Assembly (NCBI GenBank): GCA_018898235.1
Contig: JAHIJU010000094.1
Span: 1-10,670, forward strand
From: Actinomycetota bacterium
GTDB lineage: Bacteria; Actinomycetota; Actinomycetes; Actinomycetales; Cellulomonadaceae
Length of the DNA stretch: 10,670 bases
Direction: 5' to 3'
This document shows, one piece after another, positions 5,071-10,670 of this stretch. Under the pieces are notes generated by a model, which did not search any database, had not been told where the DNA came from, and worked only from the letters and a program-made list of their open reading frames with translations. How positions within the stretch are numbered: the stretch's first letter is position 1; every line of letters starts with the position of its first letter. The position numbers and the translations under genes were made by a program.

Positions 5071-6003
5071 GTGCCATCGTCCACCCCGTACGTCGACCTC
5101 GACCGGGACGCCTGGGCGCGACTGTCGGCCTCCACCCCCCTGCCGTTCACCGATCAGGACGTCCGCCGCCTGCGCGGGCTCGGCGACCCCATCGACCTGG
5201 CCGAGGCGGACGTCGTCTACCGCCCCCTGTCGCGGCTGCTCGACCTGTACATCGGCGCGACGCGCGGGCTGCACGCAGCCAGCGCGGCGTTCCTCCACGA
5301 GGACACTCCGCGCACCCCGTTCATCATCGGCGTCGCGGGCTCGGTGGCGGTCGGCAAGTCGACCACTGCGCGGCTGCTGCGCGAGCTGATCGCGCGCTGG
5401 CCGGCCACCCCTCGCGTCGCGCTGATCACGACGGACGGGTTCCTGTACCCGAACGCCGAGCTGGAACGTCGCGGCCTGCTGGGCCGCAAGGGCTTCCCCG
5501 AGTCCTACGACCGTCGCTCGCTCCTGCGGTTCGTCTCCGCGGTCAAGGCCGGACGCCCCGAGGTGACGGCCCCGGTCTACGACCACATCGCCTACGACAT
5601 CGTCCCCGGTGAGCAGATCGTCGTGCGGGCTCCCGACGTGCTCATCGTCGAAGGTCTCAACGTGCTGCAGCCGGCCCGGTCCACGGGCCGCTCGAACGTG
5701 GCTGTGAGCGACTTCTTCGACTTCTCGATCTACGTCGACGCCCGCACCGAGGACGTGCGGCGGTGGTACGTCGACCGCTTCCTGGCGCTGCGTCGCACCT
5801 CGTTCTCCCGGCCGGGTTCGTACTTCCACCGGTACGCCGATCTGACGGACGACGAGGCCGTCGCGGTCAGCCGTCAGATCTGGGACGACATCAACGCCCC
5901 GAACCTCGAGCAGAACATCCGCCCGACGCGGGGTCGGGCCACGCTCGTGCTGCGCAAGGGCCCGGACCACGCGATCGAGCACGTCCGGCTCCGCAAGCTG
6001 TAA
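5071..6003 (+). CDS. coaA: Pantothenate kinase, type I
   Basis: CoaA phosphorylates pantothenate with ATP, the first and usually rate-setting step of coenzyme A synthesis; type I enzymes are feedback-inhibited by CoA. The 310-residue product has the P-loop GVAGSVAVGKST (87-98), TTDGFLYPN (120-128), FPESYD (142-147), PVYDHIAYD (168-176), the strand VLIVEGLNVLQ (190-200) and a C-terminal IWDDINAPNLEQNI (270-283), all typical of the bacterial type I family at its usual length. The GTG at 5071 is preferred because the protein then begins about where homologues do and a -10-like box lies directly upstream. The frame also stays open far upstream, but only antisense to glmS. It is divergent from glmS. 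Its TAA is 6 bp from the stop of the convergent DedA gene. Confidence 0.95.
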   Translation: MPSSTPYVDLDRDAWARLSASTPLPFTDQDVRRLRGLGDPIDLAEADVVYRPLSRLLDLYIGATRGLHAASAAFLHEDTPRTPFIIGVAGSVAVGKSTTARLLRELIARWPATPRVALITTDGFLYPNAELERRGLLGRKGFPESYDRRSLLRFVSAVKAGRPEVTAPVYDHIAYDIVPGEQIVVRAPDVLIVEGLNVLQPARSTGRSNVAVSDFFDFSIYVDARTEDVRRWYVDRFLALRRTSFSRPGSYFHRYADLTDDEAVAVSRQIWDDINAPNLEQNIRPTRGRATLVLRKGPDHAIEHVRLRKL

Positions 6004-6009
6004 CGGTCC

Positions 6010-6747
6010 TCACACCACGGGGGTGCTCGCCGCGGGCGCGCCCTGCTCGGGCTCGGACGGCTGCGCGGGCCGCTCGTCCCCGCGAGCGGCGCTCACCGGC
6101 TCCGCGGCGTCGATCGTCCGGACGGGCGTCGCAGCCCCGGAGGCACCCCTGCCCCCGCGCCCCGCCCAGCGCTGCATCGCCCGGTCCACCAGGAAGCCGA
6201 GAGCGACACCGCCACAGACCCCGACGACGACCGCCACCCAGGGGTTGTCGCCGAGCAGGGCCCCGGCCGTCGCACCGATGGCCGTCGAGTACACCGCCCA
6301 CATGATCGAGGCCACCGCGTCGACCGCGACGAACCGCCGCCGGTCGTAGTGCAGCGCACCGGCCGTCATGTTGACCGCGACCCGGCCCACCGGGATGTAC
6401 CGTGCCGCGATCACGTAGGAGGCGCCGCGTTCGGCAAGGGCACGCTCGGCGCGGTCCAGTGCGCGTCGCCCGGTCGGGCTGCGGAAGAGGCGAAGCGAGC
6501 GGATGTCGACCTTGCTGCCGATCTGGTACGCGATCTGGTCGCCGGTGAAGGCCCCCGCCGCGGCGGCCAGGAGGAGCCAGCCCAGCGCCGGCTGACCGGT
6601 GGACAGCGACACCGCCGTCAGCGCGATCACGACCGACTCGCTCGGGATCGGCGGGAAGAACCCGTCGACCGTCGCGAACAGGTACATCACGAGATAGACC
6701 CACCCCGTGCCGGCGAGCCCCTCGGCCCACAGCGCGAGCTGATCCAT
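6010..6747 (-). CDS. DedA-family membrane protein
   Basis: The 245-residue product shows the DedA (VTT/SNARE-associated) pattern: a membrane segment near 15-30 leading into FFPPIPSES (30-38), hydrophobic segments near 38-48 and 55-72, GAFTGDQIAYQIG (65-77), the helix-strand motif RYIPVGRVAVNMTAG (116-130), and further membrane segments near 140-165 and 168-188. Members are inner-membrane proteins; some act as lipid flippases (for example of undecaprenyl phosphate) or in membrane-potential maintenance, but the role of this one is unknown. Residues 195-245 form a low-complexity, proline- and alanine-rich cytoplasmic-type tail. The ATG at 6747 is preceded by AGGAG at close spacing. A longer in-frame start near 6942 would overlap the amidotransferase gene and lacks family character. 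The gene is convergent with coaA. Confidence 0.88.
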   Translation of the reverse strand: MDQLALWAEGLAGTGWVYLVMYLFATVDGFFPPIPSESVVIALTAVSLSTGQPALGWLLLAAAAGAFTGDQIAYQIGSKVDIRSLRLFRSPTGRRALDRAERALAERGASYVIAARYIPVGRVAVNMTAGALHYDRRRFVAVDAVASIMWAVYSTAIGATAGALLGDNPWVAVVVGVCGGVALGFLVDRAMQRWAGRGGRGASGAATPVRTIDAAEPVSAARGDERPAQPSEPEQGAPAASTPVV

Positions 6748-6877
6748 GACGCTCCTGCCTTCGCCCCGCCGCCGATCGGCCGGGAACGAAACCACGGTAC
6801 GACGATGTGATCTCGGCGACATCCGCCCATGGGCTGACCCCGGGTGGTCCCTCAAGCTGAGACGAGGCCGAGCAAGG
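6748..6877 (-). promoter_or_regulatory. Spacer upstream of the DedA gene: candidate promoter and palindrome
   Basis: This 130-bp spacer separates the amidotransferase stop from the DedA start. On the minus strand TACCGT (6799-6794) fits TANNNT and would start transcription near 6787. A perfect 10-bp palindrome, GCCGATCGGC (6771-6780), lies just downstream of that point and could be an operator. AGGAG before the ATG is the ribosome site. No clear -35 and no convincing terminator for the upstream operon were found, so readthrough is possible. Confidence 0.3.
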
Positions 6878-7609
6878 TCAGCGCGCGTGCACCTCGACGA
6901 ACCGGCGCAGCAGCGGCGGCACGGCATCGACCCCGGCCGCACCGGCGCGGCCCAGCACCTCCTCCAGCTCCTCGGGCGGGAAGTAGCCCTGATCGCGGAC
7001 GGCCCGCACCCGCAGCTCGAGTCCGGCGAAGTCCAGCTCGGGGTGGAACTGCGTCGCGTACACGTTGCGCCCGACCCGGAACGCCTGGACCGGCGCCGTG
7101 CGCGAGGACGCGAGCAGCACCGCCGCCGGCGGGAGCCGCGTCACGGCCTCCTTGTGCCCGACGAAGACCGTGAACGCCGGTCCGGCGGCGCCGAAGACCG
7201 GGTCCTGGAGCCCGGCGTCGGTGAGCTCGACCTGCACCGCCCCCACCGGTTCGCCGTAGGTGGTGTCGACCTGTGCCCCCAGATGGGCGCCCAGGGTCCC
7301 GATGCCGTAGCAGCACCCCATGAACGGCAGATCGGCGGCCACCACCTCCTCCAGCAACGCCCCGAGATCGGCCTCGACGCGTCGCTGCAGCGCGGACTTG
7401 GACTCCTGCGGGTCGCTCACGCAGAACGGCCCGCCGCCCAGCAGCAGCCCCGAGTAGCGGGTCAGATCGAGCTTCCCCAGGGGCGCCTGCTCGACGCGGA
7501 CCCGGTGCAGGTCGCCGACCTCCAGACCGGTGGCGGCGAGCATCGCGGCGTACTCGTCGTCGGCGGCGCGGTCGTGCTCACGCACGCCGAGGAAGCAGAA
7601 CGGCTTCAC
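6878..7609 (-). CDS. Class I glutamine amidotransferase-like protein
   Basis: The 243-residue product has the fold markers of class I (triad) glutamine amidotransferases standing alone: GLLLGGGPFCVSD (54-66), the nucleophile loop FMGCCYGIGTLG (96-107) with Cys100 as likely nucleophile, GHKEAVTRLP (151-160) at the position of the usual HGD segment, and QFHPEL (187-192) giving His189 and Glu191. The triad is complete, but where most family members have C-x-G-x-Q this protein has CYGIG, with Gly in place of the glutamine-contacting Gln. I recall similar CYGxGTLG proteins in other actinobacteria, annotated only as GMP synthase-like amidotransferases, so the substrate is unknown. The GTG at 7609 overlaps the def stop as GTGA, which fixes the start and implies coupled translation in a glmM-def-amidotransferase operon. 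It is not GuaA, as no synthetase domain follows. Confidence 0.82.
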   Translation of the reverse strand: MKPFCFLGVREHDRAADDEYAAMLAATGLEVGDLHRVRVEQAPLGKLDLTRYSGLLLGGGPFCVSDPQESKSALQRRVEADLGALLEEVVAADLPFMGCCYGIGTLGAHLGAQVDTTYGEPVGAVQVELTDAGLQDPVFGAAGPAFTVFVGHKEAVTRLPPAAVLLASSRTAPVQAFRVGRNVYATQFHPELDFAGLELRVRAVRDQGYFPPEELEEVLGRAGAAGVDAVPPLLRRFVEVHAR

Positions 7610-8247
7610 GGCAGCGTGAAGCCCAGCTCGGCGGCGGCTGTCCGCGGCACGGGTTCGAGGGCCCAGTGCCCGCCCCAGCCGGCCGACGCCGCGAGCGATC
7701 GGATCTCGGCCTTGTCGATGTAGAGCACACCGCCCAGGTGGTCCGTCTCGTGCTGGACGATCCGCGCCGGCCACCCCGTGAACACCTCGTCGAACGGCAC
7801 ACCGTGGGCGTCCCAGCCCACCAGCCGCACGCTGTGGTGGCGGGCCACGACGGCCGCATATCCCTCGACCGACAGACAGCCCTCGTAGAACCCGACCGTG
7901 CGGTCCTCGACCGGCGTGTAGCGGGGGTTCACCAGCACCCGCGGTGCCAGAGGCGTGCGCTCGCGGACCGCTTCCAGCTCGACCAGCCCGACGCCCGGGT
8001 CCTGCACGACCGCGAGCGCCCACCCGAGCCCGATCTGCGGTGCGGCCAGACCAACCCCCGGTGCCGCCTCCATCGTCCGGAACATCAGCGCCAGCAGTGC
8101 GTCGAGCTCCTCGGCGGCCAGCTCGCCGTCATAGGGACGCGCCACGGCCCGCAGCACCGGGTCACCGGCCTGCACGATCGGGGCGAGTCCTGGGCCGGCC
8201 TGCTCCAGCAGCCGCAGCGCCTGGTCCCGGACCCGGGCTTCGTTCAC
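7606..8247 (-). CDS. def: Peptide deformylase
   Basis: Peptide deformylase removes the formyl group from the N-terminal Met of new proteins using a metal, usually Fe2+. All three motifs are intact in the 213-residue product: GVGLAAPQIG (64-73), EGCLS (122-126) with metal ligand Cys124, and QHETDH (165-170) with ligands His166 and His170 and catalytic Glu167. The protein is longer than the roughly 170-190 residues common in the family, with an extra N-terminal segment of about 20 residues and a C-terminal tail with a tryptophan-rich WGGHW stretch. This resembles a secondary actinobacterial type with an FTGWPARIVQHETDH segment, so another def elsewhere in the genome is likely (inference). The GTG at 8247 overlaps the glmM stop as GTGA, and the gene's own TGA overlaps the amidotransferase GTG the same way. 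Confidence 0.94.
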   Translation of the reverse strand: MNEARVRDQALRLLEQAGPGLAPIVQAGDPVLRAVARPYDGELAAEELDALLALMFRTMEAAPGVGLAAPQIGLGWALAVVQDPGVGLVELEAVRERTPLAPRVLVNPRYTPVEDRTVGFYEGCLSVEGYAAVVARHHSVRLVGWDAHGVPFDEVFTGWPARIVQHETDHLGGVLYIDKAEIRSLAASAGWGGHWALEPVPRTAAAELGFTLP

Positions 8248-9593
8248 AGCGCCAACCGCTCGCGGACCACCTCGGCGAGGCCGTGAGCCACCGCATCCGC
8301 ATCGGCCTGGGTGGCGGCCTCGACCATCACCCGCACGAGAGCCTCGGTCCCGGACGGGCGCAGCAGGACGCGGCCCGTGAGCCCGAGCCGGGTCTGCGCC
8401 GCGGCCACCGCCTCAGCCAGTGCCTCGTCCCCGTCCACCCCGGTGCGGTCGACCCCGGAGACGTTGATCAGGGTCTGCGGCAGCCGGTGGACGACGCCGG
8501 CGAGCTCGGCCAACGTCTGCCCCGTCTGCGCCACCCGCGAGGCCAGCTGCAACGCGGTCAGGACACCGTCGCCCGTGGTCGCGTGCTCGGCGAAGATGAT
8601 GTGGCCGGACTGCTCCCCCCCGAGCGTGTACCCGCCCGCCCGCATCGCCTCGAGCACGTAGCGGTCTCCGACGGCGGTGTCGACGCACCGAACACCGGCC
8701 TCGTTCATGGCGAGCCGCAGACCCAGGTTGCTCATCACGGTGATGACGAGCGTGTCGTCGACCAGGGCACCACGCTCGTGCAGGGTCAGCGCCAACGTCC
8801 CCATGATCTGGTCGCCGTCGACGAGCACGCCGCGGTGGTCGACCGCAAGGCACCGGTCGGCGTCACCGTCGAACGCGACGCCGAGGTCGGCACCGGAGGC
8901 CACCGTGACTGCCTGCAGCTGCTCGGGGTGGGTCGAGCCGCACTTCTCGTTGATGTTGCGCCCATCGGGCGAGGCGTTGATGACCACGACATCCGCCCCG
9001 GCCTCACGCAGCGCCTGCGGCCCGACCTCGCTGGCCGCACCGTTCGCGCAGTCCACCGCGATCCGCAGCCCGGCGAGCGGGGTCGTGATGGTCGAGACCA
9101 GGTGCTCGACGTACTGCGCACCGGCGCGACCGCCGTCGGTCTTGATCCGCCCCACCTCGGCGCCGACCGGCCGGTCCCACTGCTCGCCGAGCCGGGCCTC
9201 GATCGCGTCCTCGAGCTCGTCGTCGAGCTTGCGGCCGCCGCGGGCCAGGAACTTGATCCCGTTGTCGGGCATCGGGTTGTGGGAGGCCGAGAGCACCACA
9301 CCCAGATCGACGCCGATGTGGGCCGTCAGGTAGGCGACCGCCGGCGTCGGCAGGACGCCCACGTCGATCACGTCGACGCCGGCCGAGGCCAACCCGGCCC
9401 CCACGGCCGCCGAGAGGAACTCCCCCGAGGCCCGCGAGTCACGTCCGAGGACCGCACGCGGCCGATGCCCGACGAAGGCCCCCCGACTGCCCAGGACCCG
9501 CGCCGCAGCGACGGACAGGTCGAGCGCGAGCTCAGCGGTCACGTGTCGATTGGCCAGCCCACGCACGCCGTCGGTACCAAATAGTGCACCCAT
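8244..9593 (-). CDS. glmM: Phosphoglucosamine mutase
   Basis: GlmM converts glucosamine-6-phosphate to glucosamine-1-phosphate, the step after GlmS on the way to UDP-GlcNAc. The 449-residue product has normal length and the four alpha-D-phosphohexomutase markers: SASHNP (102-107) with catalytic phosphoserine Ser104, the Mg-binding DGDADR (242-247), the sugar-binding GGEQSG (325-330) and the phosphate-binding RPSGTE (412-417). The N-terminus MGALFGTDGVRG is typical of GlmM. The ATG at 9593 has AGGAG 7 nt upstream. A hairpin separates it from rpsI, and a candidate -10 lies at 9623-9618. Its TGA overlaps the def GTG. The enzyme is activated by phosphorylation of the serine, as known for the family. 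Confidence 0.97.
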   Translation of the reverse strand: MGALFGTDGVRGLANRHVTAELALDLSVAAARVLGSRGAFVGHRPRAVLGRDSRASGEFLSAAVGAGLASAGVDVIDVGVLPTPAVAYLTAHIGVDLGVVLSASHNPMPDNGIKFLARGGRKLDDELEDAIEARLGEQWDRPVGAEVGRIKTDGGRAGAQYVEHLVSTITTPLAGLRIAVDCANGAASEVGPQALREAGADVVVINASPDGRNINEKCGSTHPEQLQAVTVASGADLGVAFDGDADRCLAVDHRGVLVDGDQIMGTLALTLHERGALVDDTLVITVMSNLGLRLAMNEAGVRCVDTAVGDRYVLEAMRAGGYTLGGEQSGHIIFAEHATTGDGVLTALQLASRVAQTGQTLAELAGVVHRLPQTLINVSGVDRTGVDGDEALAEAVAAAQTRLGLTGRVLLRPSGTEALVRVMVEAATQADADAVAHGLAEVVRERLAL

Positions 9594-9617
9594 TCACTGG
9601 CTCCTTCGTCCTTGAGC

Positions 9618-9623
9618 ACCGTA
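9618..9623 (-). promoter_or_regulatory. Candidate -10 element (TACGGT) for the glmM operon
   Basis: On the minus strand TACGGT (9623-9618) matches TANNNT. Transcription would start near 9611, giving a leader of about 17 nt that includes the AGGAG ribosome site of glmM. The -35 region is a GT-rich run rather than a clear TTGAC, so the call is weak. Confidence 0.3.
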
Positions 9624-9649
9624 CTCGCCGGCGCCACACACACACCGAT

Positions 9650-9682
9650 GGCCCCGTCGGTCCATGTCGGACCAGCGGGGCC
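9650..9682 (-). terminator. Strong hairpin between rpsI and glmM
   Basis: An inverted repeat of GGCCCCG (9650-9656) and CGGGGCC (9676-9682) encloses a second matching pair, GGTCC (9659-9663) and GGACC (9669-9673), around a 5-nt loop. One mismatch and one wobble lie between the two stems. It sits 20 nt past the rpsI stop on the minus strand. No U-tract follows, as is common in actinobacteria. It could end the rplM-rpsI transcript fully or partly before glmM. Confidence 0.55.
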
Positions 9683-9702
9683 ACCCGGCGGATTCTTGCT
9701 GA

Positions 9703-10182
9703 TCAGCGCTTGGAGTACTGCGGCGCCTTGCGTGCCTTCTTCAGACCGGCCTTCTTGCGCTCGACCACACGGGCGTCGCGGGTCAGGAAGCCGGCCTTCT
9801 TGAGCGCGGCGCGGTTGTGCTCGGCGTCGATCGCGTTGAGCGCGCGGGCGATGCCGAGGCGCAGGGCGCCGGCCTGGCCGGACATGCCACCGCCGTTGAT
9901 GCGCGCGATGACGTCGAAGCGACCCTCGACGTCCACGAGCTTGAGCGGGGAGTTCACCAGCTGCTGGTGAACCTTGTTCGGGAAGTAGTCCTCAAGGGCT
10001 CGGCCGTTGACAGTCCACTGACCGGTGCCGGGGACGAGCCGCACCCGTGCGACCGCCTCCTTGCGACGGCCGAGGGCCTGGGCCGGGGCCGTCAGCGACT
10101 GGCCGCGGCCGGCCGGTGCAGAGGTCTCGGAGGTGTAGCTGGACGGAGTCTCGTCGTCGATGTCGACCGTGGTCTGGGCCAC
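9703..10182 (-). CDS. rpsI: 30S ribosomal protein S9
   Basis: S9 sits in the head of the 30S subunit, and its basic C-terminal tail reaches the P-site tRNA. From the chosen start the product is 159 residues: an acidic, serine-rich N-terminal extension of about 35 residues (AQTTVDIDDETPSS), then GRRKEAVARVRLVPGTG, FPNKVHQQLV, INGGGMSGQAGALRLGIARAL and the diagnostic end GLKKARKAPQYSKR. The N-terminal extension is usual in actinobacteria. The GTG at 10182 is preferred because a GAGGA ribosome site lies just upstream and the M-A-x-T-T-V style of N-terminus is typical. An earlier GTG at 10224 would add 14 residues and overlap the rplM stop as GTGA. It forms the standard rplM-rpsI pair. Confidence 0.95.
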   Translation of the reverse strand: MAQTTVDIDDETPSSYTSETSAPAGRGQSLTAPAQALGRRKEAVARVRLVPGTGQWTVNGRALEDYFPNKVHQQLVNSPLKLVDVEGRFDVIARINGGGMSGQAGALRLGIARALNAIDAEHNRAALKKAGFLTRDARVVERKKAGLKKARKAPQYSKR

Positions 10183-10220
10183 TGGGTTCCTCGTGTTCTC
10201 GTCGTTCGTCGCGCCGGCGC

Positions 10221-10670
10221 TCACGCCTGCTGCGCGACCTGCGTCAGCTCGAAGGGCGTGGGCCGCTGGGCGGTGTGCGGGTGCTCGGGGCCGGCATAGA
10301 CCTTGAGCTTGCTCAGCTGAGCCCGCCCCAGGGTGGTCTTCGGCAGCATGCCGGCGACCGCCTTCTCGATCACCCGGGTGGGGTGCTTGTCGATGAGCTC
10401 ACCGATCGGGGTCGCGCGCAGACCGCCCGGGTATCCCGAGTGGCGGTACGCGAGCTTGGTGTCCCGCTTGGTTCCGGTGAGTGCGATCTTCTCCGCGTTG
10501 ACGATGATGACGAAGTCACCGGTGTCGACGTGGCGGGCGAAGCTCGCCTTGTGCTTGCCACGCAGCAGCGTGGCGACCTGGCTGGCAAGCCGGCCCAGGA
10601 CGACATCGGTCGCGTCGATGACGTACCAGTTCCGCTCGACCTCGCCGGGCTTCGGGGTGTACGTGCGCAC
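10221..10670 (-). CDS. rplM: 50S ribosomal protein L13
   Basis: L13 is an early-assembly protein of the 50S subunit. The 149-residue product shows the family landmarks: MRTYTPKPGEVERNWYVIDA at the N-terminus, VLGRLASQVATLLRGKHK (24-41), HVDTGDFVIIVNAEKI (47-62), YRHSGYPGGLR (75-85) and AVAGMLPKTTLGR (103-115), followed by KLKVYAGPEHPHTAQRP. The GTG start occupies the last three bases of the window, so the gene looks complete but its promoter and ribosome site are not visible. Typical actinobacterial L13 is about this length and starts with the same residues, which supports the start. rpsI follows after 38 bp. Confidence 0.95.
   Translation of the reverse strand: MRTYTPKPGEVERNWYVIDATDVVLGRLASQVATLLRGKHKASFARHVDTGDFVIIVNAEKIALTGTKRDTKLAYRHSGYPGGLRATPIGELIDKHPTRVIEKAVAGMLPKTTLGRAQLSKLKVYAGPEHPHTAQRPTPFELTQVAQQA

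Noticed and set aside
5008..5982. Upstream extension of the glmS frame across coaA on the minus strand
   Set aside because: GlmS must begin Met-Cys because Cys2 is the catalytic nucleophile. The extension is antisense to coaA and resembles no family.
3118..6003. A 961-codon open frame on the plus strand that runs through all of glmS antisense before entering coaA
   Set aside because: Only the last 310 codons (coaA from the GTG at 5071) look like a protein. The rest is the antisense of glmS, kept open by GC-rich codon use, and has a low-complexity Arg/Gly/Asp-rich composition.
6748..6942. Longer DedA protein starting at 6942
   Set aside because: It would overlap the amidotransferase C-terminus. 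The added residues are Arg/Ser-rich, and the ATG at 6747 has a good AGGAG site and starts at the family N-terminus.
7610..8023. N-terminal extension of the amidotransferase frame into def
   Set aside because: The extension lies inside def in another frame, has no family character, and the GTGA overlap gives a natural start at 7609.
7944..9584. A 546-codon open frame antisense to def and glmM
   Set aside because: It is a shadow: glmM and def on the minus strand have complete, recognisable products over the same interval.
9635..9644. (CA)5 dinucleotide run as a phase-variable promoter
   Set aside because: Five units are too few for likely slippage, and glmM is expected to be essential, so on/off switching would not be tolerated.
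10183..10224. Alternative rpsI start at the GTG at 10224, overlapping the rplM stop
   Set aside because: The GTG at 10182 has a ribosome site and matches the usual actinobacterial S9 N-terminus. The extra 14 residues (SAGATNDENTRNP) are not typical, though the overlap is noted as possible.
1..10670. CRISPR arrays, insertion sequences, tRNA genes, phage or toxin-antitoxin modules
   Set aside because: No regularly spaced repeats, transposase motifs, tRNA-like folds or toxin families were recognised. The MazG-like protein is a pyrophosphohydrolase, not part of a MazEF module.

Overview
The window is GC-rich chromosomal DNA, coding densely with a strong G/C bias at third codon positions, frequent GTG starts and several apparently leaderless genes. 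Gene content and order (rplM-rpsI-glmM next to coaA and glmS-acpS), together with an F420-dependent luciferase-like oxidoreductase, point to an actinobacterium, probably a motile member of the Micrococcales close to Cellulomonas. The genus is an inference from gene order and protein style; no rRNA or other marker is present.

Layout from left to right. (1) 1-387, minus: N-terminus of a methyl-accepting chemotaxis protein running off the left edge, with a candidate FliA (flagellar sigma) promoter. (2) 568-1554, plus: an F420-dependent LLM oxidoreductase with a leaderless-type promoter. (3) 1555-1771: a hairpin-rich spacer and a possible 30-residue peptide whose stop overlaps the next start. (4) 1768-2478, plus: a HEAT-repeat protein that converges on acpS; the two stop codons share one CTAG. 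(5) 2475-5007, minus: glmS-mazG-acpS operon. (6) 5071-6003, plus: coaA, divergent from glmS across 63 bp. (7) 6010-6747, minus: a DedA-family membrane protein, tail to tail with coaA. (8) 6878-9593, minus: glmM-def-glutamine amidotransferase, with both junctions being 4-base GTGA overlaps. (9) 9703-10670, minus: rpsI and rplM, separated from glmM by a strong hairpin.

How the genes fit together: GlmS and GlmM carry out two steps from fructose-6-phosphate to UDP-GlcNAc, the precursor of peptidoglycan. CoaA commits pantothenate to coenzyme A, which AcpS then uses to activate acyl carrier protein. L13 and S9 are ribosomal proteins, and Def removes formyl groups from new proteins. This is a growth and envelope core. 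The left third (chemoreceptor, oxidoreductase, HEAT protein) is a more variable block attached after acpS.

I found no clear undescribed multi-gene system. The items most worth checking are the structured leader with small ORF ahead of the HEAT gene, the def-coupled amidotransferase with an altered active-site motif, the candidate FliA promoter with its adjacent direct repeat, and the back-to-back leaderless promoters between glmS and coaA. No tRNA, rRNA, CRISPR array, insertion sequence or attachment site was seen.
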